A stretch of 64,000 nt of DNA from Pseudoalteromonas rubra (lineage in GTDB: Bacteria > Pseudomonadota > Gammaproteobacteria > Enterobacterales > Alteromonadaceae): positions 124,001-188,000 of the forward strand of contig NZ_JXYA01000006.1 of assembly GCF_000967655.1 (NCBI RefSeq), given 5' to 3'. Below the pieces are notes generated by a model that saw only the letters and a list, made by a program, of their open reading frames with translations, had not been told where the DNA came from and searched no databases. The translations under genes were made by a program, and so were the position numbers. Below, piece after piece: positions 8,243 through 16,718 of this stretch; position 1 is the stretch's first letter; each line of letters starts with the position of its first letter.

Positions 8243-9490
8243 TTAAAGTCCTCGCAAAGCTTGTTGTAAAACGTAAACACGAAAGAGAAAAATGGGGTTG
8301 CCGAGCACATAACGATGAAACTTGGCTTTAGGCTCCTGGATAAGACGCCACACCCATTCAAGGCCCAGCTCTCTCATCCACATAGGCGCACGCACTATGT
8401 TGCCCGAGAAAAAGTCGAACAAGCCGCCAACCGCCAGCGCACATTGGGCGTGGAGCTTGTGTTTGTTACTGTCTATCCAGATCTCCTGACGCGGCGAGCC
8501 CAGCGCGACCAGCACTATGTCGGCACCACTTTGATTGATCTGATCAACAACGGCCTGGTCGTCATCAAAGTAGCCATGCTGCACGCCCGCAATGAGCAGC
8601 CCCGGATAGGCATGGCGCAGGTTATCTGCGGCCTGGCACGCAACGCCTCGTTGTGCACCCAACAGGAATAACGAACGTTGATGTGTTACGGCGGCGCGGC
8701 ACAGGACAGGCAGCATGTCGGTGCCATTATTGTTATCAGCCAGACTCAACCCCGCCTGACGTGCCGCGATCCGCATGCCCGAGCCGTCGATAAAATTACG
8801 GTCGCTGGCTTGCAAAACCCGATACAACTGCGCGTTACCGGCTGACAGGTTGACCGAGTTAACATTGATGTAATAGGCCGAGCGACATGCTTGCTGCTCG
8901 CCGCTCTGCACCACCCAGTCAACCGCGTTTTGCATCTGTGTGTTGCTAAAGGGAATACCAAATAGGGTACTGTGCTGTGGCATGTTTGCAGACTTGCGAT
9001 ACAGGCACAGACACAACAGGATTTTGCTCATCAGCAGCACATCGGTTGCTGTACCCTGGCGGCTTTGTTGCTGTAATAATGCCAGTGGTGTGTCGGTATT
9101 CAGCCCGGTCAGGCTGCGCAGCCACAGGCCATCAAATAGCCCGGGCATGTGACAAGGTGAGCGCAGCCGCGTTACTTTAGGAATACTGACTCCGGCGCGT
9201 ACTAAAGGATTACCAACAAAGTGGATTGAGCCGCTCAAGACATTGAACAGCGCCGCACTGCGTTTACAGATGCCGACCTGCCAGCTGAGCAGACGCACAG
9301 GCCGCGCACTGATATCAATCCAGGTTTGGCGACGCAGCGGAGCTTTAAAACACAGCAGTGCCGCGGCCGTATTGACGATAAACAGCGGTAACAGGGCGAT
9401 GACCAGTAACAGGGCTGCGCTAACACGCAGTGCTGTATTAACGCTGGCATGACCTGCCTGTGATGACTGAGTATTAAGATAGGGTGACAT
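8243..9490 (-). CDS. WecG/TagA/CpsF glycosyltransferase with N-terminal membrane extension
   Basis: A 415-aa protein in two parts. Residues ~175-415 are a GT26 (WecG/TagA/CpsF) transferase: YINVNSVNLSAG, FIDGSGMRIAAR, VALGSPRQEIWI and the C-terminal RELGLEWVWRLIQEP. These enzymes add the second sugar to an undecaprenyl-PP-linked sugar. Residues 1-170 are an extra region with a hydrophobic segment (ALLLVIALLPLFIVNTAAALL, ~25-45) and a basic stretch, absent from ordinary ~240-aa WecG proteins. It may hold the enzyme next to the initiating transferase encoded immediately downstream. The promoter is the -24/-12 element 39 nt before the ATG. Confidence 0.88.
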   Translation of the reverse strand: MSPYLNTQSSQAGHASVNTALRVSAALLLVIALLPLFIVNTAAALLCFKAPLRRQTWIDISARPVRLLSWQVGICKRSAALFNVLSGSIHFVGNPLVRAGVSIPKVTRLRSPCHMPGLFDGLWLRSLTGLNTDTPLALLQQQSRQGTATDVLLMSKILLCLCLYRKSANMPQHSTLFGIPFSNTQMQNAVDWVVQSGEQQACRSAYYINVNSVNLSAGNAQLYRVLQASDRNFIDGSGMRIAARQAGLSLADNNNGTDMLPVLCRAAVTHQRSLFLLGAQRGVACQAADNLRHAYPGLLIAGVQHGYFDDDQAVVDQINQSGADIVLVALGSPRQEIWIDSNKHKLHAQCALAVGGLFDFFSGNIVRAPMWMRELGLEWVWRLIQEPKAKFHRYVLGNPIFLFRVYVLQQALRGL

Positions 9491-9528
9491 CGCATCCTCC
9501 GCTGTTTAGTGAATTACACTAAGGAGAT

Positions 9529-9544
9529 AGCGAAGACCGTGCCA
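9529..9544 (-). promoter_or_regulatory. Sigma-54 promoter for the WecG/sugar transferase operon
   Basis: Minus-strand TGGCACGGTCTTCGCT has a perfect -24 TGGCAC and a GC at -12 with the required 10-nt spacing, 39 nt before the start at 9490. An AT-rich tract lies upstream, with GCATTGCATTTTGAG (9609-9623) at 65 nt as a possible activator site. Confidence 0.7.
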
Positions 9545-9638
9545 AACTTTAATTCATTGTTTTATAAAAACTATTTAAAATTTACCGGGAACATGAAGCG
9601 CGTAAACTGCATTGCATTTTGAGAATTTTTTTATTTTG

Positions 9639-9671
9639 AAAAACCCTCAGCTCTTTTTTAAAAACCCTCAG
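9639..9671. repeat. Direct repeat AAAAACCCTCAG
   Basis: The 12-mer occurs at 9639-9650 and 9660-9671. The second copy covers the stop codon of the gene ending at 9668, so the first looks like a short duplication of that gene's 3' end. Confidence 0.5.
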
Positions 9672-10417
9672 CATTTCGCAAAGTAATGTGGATAAAGGGT
9701 TTGGATCTGTGCCAAGGCCCCAGGGACACGTGACTGAACCACAGCCAGTTTATCTGCCTGCTCTTCGGGCCGGGACAAGCTATAGCCCAGCAGCAGGCGC
9801 GAGCATTTGAAGATGGCAGTATGAAAGCACTTATCCAGCAGCGAACACTTCAGAGGGCCATAGTTAAAGTGACGAATATAGTCATCCAGTTGTGCATCAA
9901 AAGTATTGTTCCAGTGCTTTTGCAGCTCGGCCACGCCTGCGCAACCCGTGGCATAATGGATCACATGTCCGTTTTCGCCCCAGCCAATACCCTGTGACTC
10001 GGCCACGGGCTCTGTCATAGACTTGATGAGCGTATCCAGCCAGGCAATCGCCTGCGGACAGTTACGCATTAACATGACACCTGAGTTAAACGCCCCACTA
10101 TACCCTCTGGCAAGATACAAGAACTTGTCTGGCTGATAGAGGGTATCCAGCGCCGGGCAGGCTGGCTGAATACAGGCATCGGCATCCACAAACAACACCT
10201 GCCGGTAACCGGCCTGTAGCGCCGCTTTGAGCAAAAACAATTTAAGCCAGCAACACTCAGCACCAAGCCGGTTTAGCCAGGGACGAGTCACCACCACATA
10301 ATCGTAGCCCATCCGCTTTGCGTACTCGCGCTGGCTGTTCAGATAACGACGGTAGCGCCACTGATAGCCATTCAGTGCCACAGAGAATATCAAAGTGTCT
10401 GATTGAGCAAAGTGCAT
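9668..10417 (-). CDS. Galactosyltransferase-like (GMA12/MNN10 type) glycosyltransferase
   Basis: A 249-aa putative retaining glycosyltransferase. The DxD-type metal site sits in VLFVDADACIQP (~95-106), preceded by KLFLLKAAL and followed by FNSGVMLMRN, the arrangement of GT34-like and related nucleotide-sugar transferases. There is no signal peptide or membrane segment, so it acts in the cytoplasm on the lipid-linked repeat. It is divergent from the LruC-domain gene; the shared 275-bp interval holds a -24/-12-like element for each direction. Family placement is moderate because only the central motif is diagnostic. Confidence 0.75.
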   Translation of the reverse strand: MHFAQSDTLIFSVALNGYQWRYRRYLNSQREYAKRMGYDYVVVTRPWLNRLGAECCWLKLFLLKAALQAGYRQVLFVDADACIQPACPALDTLYQPDKFLYLARGYSGAFNSGVMLMRNCPQAIAWLDTLIKSMTEPVAESQGIGWGENGHVIHYATGCAGVAELQKHWNNTFDAQLDDYIRHFNYGPLKCSLLDKCFHTAIFKCSRLLLGYSLSRPEEQADKLAVVQSRVPGALAQIQTLYPHYFAKC

Positions 10418-10447
10418 ATTTACCTCCTTTGTGCCTTATCCCTGTTA

Positions 10448-10463
10448 AGCAAGTATTACACCG
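10448..10463 (-). promoter_or_regulatory. Candidate sigma-54 promoter for the GMA12-like gene
   Basis: Minus-strand CGGTGTAATACTTGCT keeps GG-N10-GC and a full TTGCT at -12, but has a weaker -24 half. It lies 31 nt before the start codon. GCAGTGCAATTTGC at 10557-10570 upstream may serve both divergent units. Confidence 0.5.
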
Positions 10464-10630
10464 ATCACTGAAAATATCCTGCGGCGCACAGTAAGCAGAC
10501 TGCTTTGGTTGTTTTACCGCCCTACCTGCGCGGTTTTTTTGTTTGCAAAGCGCAATGCAGTGCAATTTGCGAAAAATCCGAGAGCGACAACAAAAAAACA
10601 TAAGACACTGAAAATAAACAGGTTAAGTTT

Positions 10631-10646
10631 TGGCACGCTTCATGAA
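10631..10646 (+). promoter_or_regulatory. Candidate sigma-54 promoter for the LruC-domain gene
   Basis: TGGCACGCTTCATGAA has a perfect -24 TGGCAC, but GA in place of GC at -12. It lies 47 nt before ATG 10693 and 61 nt downstream of the GCAGTGCAATTTGC motif. Confidence 0.45.
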
Positions 10647-10692
10647 ATATCGAACTCAGAAAGAAAAAACCTGACTTTTAATCGGAGCGAAT

Positions 10693-12277
10693 ATGATGAA
10701 ATTACGTAACCCCCTTTACCCCTTACTTTCCTCTGGCTTATTTGCCTCAGGCTTAATCGCCTCTGGGCTGTTATCGTTCACAGCTAGCGCCGTTGAGCAA
10801 GCCGACGGTCAGTATGTCTGGCAATTCCAGTCTGGCGAGGCCTGGCCGTTTGGCTACAACCAGTCTACAGGCAAGCCCGATTCTATGGTGTACGCACGTG
10901 AAGAATATAGCCGTGAATTTTTTCAGCGGATCCAAAACGCATTGCCCGAGGCTAAAATCAATGAGGCTTTTATCACTGGTGATGCCGGCTCAACCATCCA
11001 CCTGAGCGAAGATGCCGAGGTCTTTATTACCTTTATTCACGAAGGGGCGGGCTATAAAAACTCATTTGGCTATTTTACCTTTGACCCGCAAAACCCACCG
11101 CAAACCCCTGAAGACGTGCAGGAAACCATCGTTTTCCCTAACCTCAGTTACCCTCACCTGACTAACGGGCACCGTGTCAGCATAGGTGAATTTCCGGCCG
11201 GCACCAGTATTGGCTTTTTTATCGCTGCCAATGGTTTTTGGTATGACACCGGGGTTAAACCATTTAAAACGCCCTACTACTACTCGCTGTCGAACCTGAA
11301 CCCTGAAAGCAACGAGACGCTGCGTCAGCACTGTGTTTTGCTGCTCGATGAAGCCCAGCAGGAAGTGGTTATCGGCTTTGAAGACCTGCCACGCACCTGA
11401 GGCGACAACGATTTCAACGACGCCGTATTCAGCGTGAAAAGCTCGCCCGCTTCTGCCATTTCTGCACTCAATCTGACCGTTATGCCCGAGCAAAACGACA
11501 GCGACGCCGATGGCATTGAAGACGAGCTGGATGAGTTCCCCAACGACTTTAACCGCGCTTACAGCCAATACTTCCCCAGCGCACAAGGGGTAACCACTTT
11601 GGCCTTTGAAGATAACTGGCCTGCGCGGGGCGACCATGACCTGAACGACTTAGTGGTGAAGCAGCGTATTCGCATGACCTACAACGCCGATAACCAGATC
11701 AGCGGGTTTATCATCAATGGCTGGATCACAGCACGCGGCGCCGCCTATCAAAATGGCTTTGGTCTGCGTCTGATGAACAGTGAGCCCGGGCTCATCAAAC
11801 AAGCCAGTCTGACCATAGACGGGCAAAGCTTCGACAAAACCGCTGAAAGCGGACAGAGCAACGCGGTTTTATCGCTGTGGAGTAACACCCATGTATTCAC
11901 CACCACAGGGCAATCTGGACAGTGCGGCCGAAACGTCCAACGACTTGCACGTCAAAGCCGACTTTAATTTCAGCACCAGTAAATCCGTGACCCTGGACCT
12001 GGGCGGGCAGGATGTTTTTGGCGACTCTCTGGCCAATAAAATGGTCAAAATCTACGCCTTGCATGAGGTGGTTGAAAGCTATGCAGATCAAGCGCTGGCC
12101 GACAAAGCCCTGCTAGCAACCACGCGCTTTAATAGCGCTGGCCAACTTACGCTGACACTGGATGTGCCGGTCAATTACCAGACCCTGTTGATTAGCGTTG
12201 ACGGCATGTTGCAAAGCAACCATTTGCTGAGCGAACTGACGATGCAGGCAACCACAGTGGCACACCAGTTTAACTGA
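10693..12277 (+). pseudogene. Secreted LruC-domain protein, broken by a stop and a frameshift
   Basis: Read through two lesions, this is one protein of about 525 residues: a signal peptide ending TASA, an N-terminal beta-rich domain, and a C-terminal LruC (DUF4842-type) domain with the acidic motif DSDADGIEDELDEFPND. The first lesion is TGA at 11398-11400 inside FEDLPRT-stop-GDNDFNDAVF, where relatives have a Gly; GGA to TGA explains it by one base, and the frame then continues open. The second is a +1 frame change near 11900-11915, after THVFTTT, with the remaining ~120 codons (GNLDSAAETSNDLHVKADF onward) in the shifted frame to 12277. Two independent lesions argue for a pseudogene. CGGAG precedes ATG 10693. 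Confidence 0.85.
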
Positions 12278-12299
12278 GCCGTTTAATCGCTTCCTCGCC

Positions 12300-12333
12300 A
12301 AACCGCTGGTCAGTGACGACTGAGCAGCGGTTT
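12300..12333 (+). terminator. Terminator after the LruC-domain gene
   Basis: Stem AAACCGCTG/CAGCGGTTT with a 16-nt loop, followed by TCTCATTGT. It separates the broken gene from the response regulator. Confidence 0.7.
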
Positions 12334-12425
12334 TCTCATTGTGCCGTTGCTTGTTTATTAATGCTTCAATTTGTCTAAGACTGTGTAATACTCCTATTAA
12401 CACGCGTTAACTTAGGCAGGATTAC

Positions 12426-13928
12426 ATGGACCCGGTTACTAACATCACCTTGCTGTTCGTCGACGACGAGCCCCTTATTCTACGTTCACTTAAGCGGGCG
12501 CTAAAACACGAGCCCTACACTGTGTATACCGCGCAAAGTGGCGAGGAAGGCCTGGCCTTGTTAGAACAACACCCCATCGATGTGGTGGTATCGGATAAAA
12601 TGATGCCCAATATGTCGGGGATAGAATTTCTCGCTCAGGTTGCCGAGCGCTTTCCGGATACCATTCGCATGATGCTCACCGCCTTTACCGAGGTTGAAGA
12701 CCTCATTGATGCCATTAACCAGGGCAAGGTCTGGGGCTATATGCAAAAGCCCTTCGAGATGAGCAATATCAAACTCACGCTTGAGCAGGCCGTGCAAACC
12801 AAAATGCTGGTGGCCGAACGCAATATGTTACGTGCCAGCCTGCAACGCTATCGCAGCTCGATTAAGTCGCAATTTTACCGCTTTGTGGGTGACTCAATCG
12901 CCATGCAAATGGTCTACAAGGCGATTGAAAAAGCTGGCCCCAGCCAGGCCAATGTGTTTATCACCGGGCCCAGTGGTACCGGTAAGGAATTGGCCGCCGA
13001 TGCCATTCACCGCGCCAGCACCCGCAAAGATAAACCATTGGTGTGCATTAACTGCGCCGCCATTCCCAGCGAGCTAATGGAGTCTGAGATCTTCGGCCAT
13101 ATCAAGGGTGCCTTCTCAGGGGCGGTTACCAACCGCGACGGGGCAGCAACTCAGGCCGATGGCGGCACCCTGTTTCTCGATGAAATTGGCGAAATGGATA
13201 TGAACCTGCAAGCCAAGATTTTACGCTTTGTGCAGTCTGGCACCTTTCAGAAAGTGGGCAGCGGTAAAGAGGAAAAGGTCGATGTACGATTTATCTGTGC
13301 CACCAACCGCGAGCCGCACCAGGCGATTGCAGATCAGCGTTTACGGGAAGACTTATTTTATCGCTTGAATGTGATTGCCATTGATTTACCGGCGCTGCAT
13401 GAGCGGGATCACGATGCGCTGCAAATTGCACAGCATTTTTTGAGTAAGTTCAGCGAAGTTGAAAACAAAGTGTTTGTGGGCTTCTCACCCGCCGCCGAGC
13501 AGCTGATCTTACGCTACGACTGGCCGGGTAACGTACGCCAGCTCGAAAACCTCATCCACAGCTGTGTGGTGATGTCCGACGGACCACTGATCACCGAAGA
13601 CACGTTGCAAATGCAGCTTAAACTTAAACCCAGCGATGCCCAGGCCCTGCTCAACGGCCAATCAGGCGGCACCGCACCAATGCGCAGCAGCCCACCGCAG
13701 CCATCGCTGAGTGTGCAGCAAAGCGGCTATGCAGCACCTCAACAGGCTGCCGAGATCCCATCTGAAAGTCAGATCTGTTCGCTGGCAGAGGTCGAACGTA
13801 TCGCCATTGAAAAAGCCATTGCCGCGTGCGACGACAACGTGGTAAAAGCCGCCAGCTTGCTGCAAGTCAGCCCCTCGACCTTATACCGCAAAATGCAGCA
13901 ATGGGGAGATAAAAATACGGGTGCCTGA
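12426..13928 (+). CDS. Sigma-54-dependent response regulator (NtrC family)
   Basis: A 500-aa activator with all three modules. The receiver domain (~8-120) has LLFVDDEPLILRSL and the phosphoacceptor Asp in VVVSDKMMP. The AAA+ domain (~145-390) has Walker A TGPSGTGKE, the sigma-54 contact loop GAFSGA (a conservative GAFTGA variant) and Walker B GGTLFLDEIGE. The C-terminal Fis-type HTH is AASLLQVSPSTLYRKM. Phosphorylation would drive hexamer formation and sigma-54 open-complex formation. No sensor kinase is adjacent. It sits among polysaccharide genes carrying -24/-12 elements, so it is the likely regulator of the locus. Its own upstream region has no such element. The ATG follows an AGGA box. 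Confidence 0.95.
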   Translation: MDPVTNITLLFVDDEPLILRSLKRALKHEPYTVYTAQSGEEGLALLEQHPIDVVVSDKMMPNMSGIEFLAQVAERFPDTIRMMLTAFTEVEDLIDAINQGKVWGYMQKPFEMSNIKLTLEQAVQTKMLVAERNMLRASLQRYRSSIKSQFYRFVGDSIAMQMVYKAIEKAGPSQANVFITGPSGTGKELAADAIHRASTRKDKPLVCINCAAIPSELMESEIFGHIKGAFSGAVTNRDGAATQADGGTLFLDEIGEMDMNLQAKILRFVQSGTFQKVGSGKEEKVDVRFICATNREPHQAIADQRLREDLFYRLNVIAIDLPALHERDHDALQIAQHFLSKFSEVENKVFVGFSPAAEQLILRYDWPGNVRQLENLIHSCVVMSDGPLITEDTLQMQLKLKPSDAQALLNGQSGGTAPMRSSPPQPSLSVQQSGYAAPQQAAEIPSESQICSLAEVERIAIEKAIAACDDNVVKAASLLQVSPSTLYRKMQQWGDKNTGA

Positions 13929-13951
13929 TTTTATCGGGCGCTCTCCCATTC

Positions 13952-13995
13952 GCAGATCGCAAATTGCAAAACCCCTGTCGCAAAATGCGATCTGC
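13952..13995. promoter_or_regulatory. Large inverted repeat, likely activator site
   Basis: Arms of 16 nt (13952-13967, GCAGATCGCAAATTGC; 13980-13995) match in 14 of 16 positions, the outer 10 perfectly, around a 12-nt spacer. There is no T-run, so a terminator is unlikely. It lies 138 nt upstream of the candidate -24 element at 14133 and just after the regulator gene, a normal place for an enhancer bound by an NtrC-type protein. Confidence 0.55.
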
Positions 13996-14132
13996 ACACC
14001 GTAAGTTTTACCAAAACTCCTTCTGTATACACCCCTCGCGATCAAATCAGGCAATCTAAATTAAAAATAAAGTATTTAAAAAACATATAGCTAGCCGGCT
14101 TTCTTGAATTCTTTTACAGCCTCAACTCGCCT

Positions 14133-14148
14133 TGGTACGGATTTTGGT
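14133..14148 (+). promoter_or_regulatory. Weak candidate sigma-54 promoter for the flippase operon
   Basis: TGGTACGGATTTTGGT has GG at -24 and TTGG instead of TTGC at -12, with correct spacing and 35 nt to the ATG. Listed because its position matches the other units. Confidence 0.4.
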
Positions 14149-14182
14149 TAGTAAAGGTATCTGATAACGAGAGAGCAATGCC

Positions 14183-15436
14183 ATGACACACCCAACCAGC
14201 ACAATGCGGACCCTGCTCAGCAATACCTCTTACCTGATTGGTGCCGAGGTGGTTGCCAAGGCCTCGCGGCTGATCAGCATCATGGCTATGGCGGCCTGTT
14301 TGTCTGCCACTGAGTATGGCACGGCCATGCTGGCGCTGACGGTGCACGAAGTGCTGAGGCTGCTACTGCGCTCTGGTGCTGGCGCACAGGTGATCCGGGC
14401 CAGCGATGACGAATTACCCGCTTTTTTGAAAAACGGCCGGTTATTACAGTGGCTGCTGTGTGTTGCCTTATGCCTGGTGCAAATTCTGGTGGCACTGGCC
14501 AGCAGCTGGCTGTTTCCAGGTCAGGACATGACTGCGCTGATTGCCTTAATGGCGCTGACCTATCTGGTCTTTCCGCTGGTCTGTAATCAGGTTTTCCTGA
14601 TGCAACGGCGTAACCAAATGGGCCTGTTCGGTCTGATCAGCAGCGTCTGTATTATCACCGAAAACTTAGCCCTGGCTGCTGCGCTGTACCTCGACGCCGG
14701 ACTGCTGGCCGTGGTGATTGGTAAATGGGCCTTCACCTTGCTGTGGCTTGGCTGCTTTGCCTTTGTCCCCACTTCGGCTATGACGGGCCAGTTCAGCAAA
14801 GCCGTATTTACCCGGTTACTTAAAGCGTCCACCCAACTCGCTGGCAGCGAAATCCTGCGCTCGCTGCGTGTCAATATGGATATGTTTGTCGCCGCACGCT
14901 TGCTGAGCCCGGAACTGTTCGGCCTCTACAGCTTCGCCAAAAGTGTGGGAGTTGGGCTGGCGATATCGGTTGCTCAGGCTTACACCACTGCCCTCTACCC
15001 TTTTGTTTGCAAACTGAAAAACGCAGGCAATTTTGGTAGCAGACACAGCCAGCTGCTGCTCGCCATCACGACGGCTGTGTCTGCCATTTTTATTGTTCAG
15101 GCGTTGCTGGTGCCCTGGTATGTGCCAGTGCTTTTCAGTGAACACTGGCAGGGCAGCTTTACCACCAGCGCGCTGCTGTGCCTGATAGCCACCAGCACAG
15201 TGTGGACCGACAGCTACGCCGTGATGCAACGTGCCAATGGCCGCTTTGCCCGAGAGTGCCAACTGAATGCTTATTGCTTACTGATTTCACTGGCCGGGCT
15301 GTTAATGCTACAGCCTGACCAACCCGTTTTACTTGCCGCCGTACTGGTGAGTTGCAGCGCACTGTGGCTGCTCTTCCCTTTGGCAGACTTTGCGCTGAGA
15401 CGCTGTTATGTCGGCGCAGCAAAATCTTCCTCATGA
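14183..15436 (+). CDS. Wzx-type polysaccharide flippase
   Basis: A 417-aa polytopic membrane protein of the MATE/MOP polysaccharide exporter superfamily, with about 12 hydrophobic helices and the family N-terminus LLSNTSYLIGAEVVAKASRL followed by GTAMLALT. It would move the undecaprenyl-PP-linked repeat unit from the cytoplasmic to the periplasmic leaflet for polymerisation. A GAGAGAG sequence precedes the ATG. It is followed closely by a GT2 gene in the same direction. Assignment as flippase rather than exporter of another lipid follows from the surrounding Wza, Wzz and Wzy-like genes. Confidence 0.9.
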   Translation: MTHPTSTMRTLLSNTSYLIGAEVVAKASRLISIMAMAACLSATEYGTAMLALTVHEVLRLLLRSGAGAQVIRASDDELPAFLKNGRLLQWLLCVALCLVQILVALASSWLFPGQDMTALIALMALTYLVFPLVCNQVFLMQRRNQMGLFGLISSVCIITENLALAAALYLDAGLLAVVIGKWAFTLLWLGCFAFVPTSAMTGQFSKAVFTRLLKASTQLAGSEILRSLRVNMDMFVAARLLSPELFGLYSFAKSVGVGLAISVAQAYTTALYPFVCKLKNAGNFGSRHSQLLLAITTAVSAIFIVQALLVPWYVPVLFSEHWQGSFTTSALLCLIATSTVWTDSYAVMQRANGRFARECQLNAYCLLISLAGLLMLQPDQPVLLAAVLVSCSALWLLFPLADFALRRCYVGAAKSSS

Positions 15437-15449
15437 TCCGGAGCCCATT

Positions 15450-16472
15450 ATGACTAACTATGTGATTAACTCGAAACCCGTTGTCAGTATCGTCATCCCT
15501 ATGTACAACGTTGAAAAATACATTGATAAATGCATCTGCTCGGTGCTCAACCAGACCTATCACAATTTTGAAGTGATCTGCGTTGATGACGGCTGTAGCG
15601 ATAACACTCTCAACTACCTGAGAGACTATAAAGATCACCGGATCCACATCATACGCCAGCAAAACCGCGGCCTGTCCGGAGCACGTAATACCGGGATCCG
15701 CAACGCCCGTGGCGTCTATATTGCTTTACTGGACGCCGACGACTACTGGGCGGTCGATAAACTCGAAAAACATATTGCCCATCTGAATCGCAACCCTCAT
15801 GTTGACGTCAGCTACTGTCCATCCTTGTTTGTTGACGATGACAATAAACAACTGGGGATTGGTCAGTTTCCAAAATTAGACAATATAGACGCCAAAACCA
15901 TTTTTTGCCGTAACCCGGTGGGCAATGGCTCCGCACCGGTAATACGTGCAGCCGCGCTGGAAAAAGTCGCCTTTCACGACGAGACCCGCAGCTGGCGCCA
16001 GTATTTTGATGAAAACCTCAGACAGTCTGAAGACATTGAAATGTGGCTACGCCTGGCGCTGTACAGCGATGCCGTTTTTGCCGGGATCCCTGAGCCGCTG
16101 ACCTTTTATCGCGTTAATGCCAGTGGCTTATCCGCCAATTTGCAAAAGCAATATCAGAGCTGGGAAAGCGCGGTTAACAAACATAGACGCAGCCATGCGC
16201 AGTTTTTTAAACAGTGTGGTTCGCTCGCACGCGCATATCAGCTCAGATACCTGAGCCGTCGTGCCGTGCAATCGCGCAATACCGCAGCCGCACTTAAGCT
16301 CATCCATAAAGCGCTGTTTACCGATATTCGGATTTTATTGGAAGAACCTGGCCGCACCGCATTGACCTGGTGCTGTGCCCTGACCAGTCTGCTGCCAAAA
16401 TCTTTGTACGACCGTGCCGAGAAGCTGGCCATGCGTACTCTTGGTCAGGCGAACAAGCATCCAACCAGCTAA
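15450..16472 (+). CDS. Family 2 glycosyltransferase (EPS locus)
   Basis: A 340-aa GT-A transferase. VVSIVIPMYNVEKYIDKCI (~10-28), ICVDDGCSDNT (~45-55) and ALLDADDYW (~95-103) are the nucleotide- and metal-binding motifs. An ATG at 15450 with CCGGAG before it is preferred over the longer frame from 15408, which would overlap the flippase and add a poor N-terminus. It is 13 nt from the flippase stop, so the two form one operon that ends at the hairpin at 16538. Sugar specificity is not readable. Confidence 0.9.
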   Translation: MTNYVINSKPVVSIVIPMYNVEKYIDKCICSVLNQTYHNFEVICVDDGCSDNTLNYLRDYKDHRIHIIRQQNRGLSGARNTGIRNARGVYIALLDADDYWAVDKLEKHIAHLNRNPHVDVSYCPSLFVDDDNKQLGIGQFPKLDNIDAKTIFCRNPVGNGSAPVIRAAALEKVAFHDETRSWRQYFDENLRQSEDIEMWLRLALYSDAVFAGIPEPLTFYRVNASGLSANLQKQYQSWESAVNKHRRSHAQFFKQCGSLARAYQLRYLSRRAVQSRNTAAALKLIHKALFTDIRILLEEPGRTALTWCCALTSLLPKSLYDRAEKLAMRTLGQANKHPTS

Positions 16473-16537
16473 CCCTTCGCTCCCGGGCCTGCACCGTTAT
16501 CAGGCAACTGATAACGCACCTCGCATCAATGGCCCTT

Positions 16538-16557
16538 AAGCCAGCATTTGCTGGCTT
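16538..16557 (+). terminator. Terminator of the flippase/GT2 operon
   Basis: Stem AAGCCAGCA/TGCTGGCTT with a 2-nt loop and a following T5 run: a strong intrinsic terminator. Confidence 0.85.
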
Positions 16558-16654
16558 TTTTTCATTTTGAAATTGCTTTGCAAAATACAAAAAAACACCG
16601 TTAAAAACGCAGTTAAAAAACCATAGATATATGATTAATAAGGAATAATAAAGT

Positions 16655-16670
16655 TGGCTTAGATTATGCT
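16655..16670 (+). promoter_or_regulatory. Sigma-54 promoter for the export/polymerase operon
   Basis: TGGCTTAGATTATGCT keeps TGGC and TGCT with GG-N10-GC spacing, 49 nt before ATG 16719. A symmetrical TTTTGAAATTGCTTTGCAAAAT-like block (16565-16586) lies 69 nt upstream. Confidence 0.65.
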
Positions 16671-16718
16671 CCTGTCATGCTAACAACACTGAGTAAGACC
16701 ACTGCCAAGGAGCAAACC

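Noticed and set aside
11398..11400. TGA in the LruC gene as selenocysteine or programmed read-through
   Set aside because: The expected residue is Gly in a structural motif, no selenocysteine hairpin is evident after it, and a second frame lesion follows about 500 nt later.
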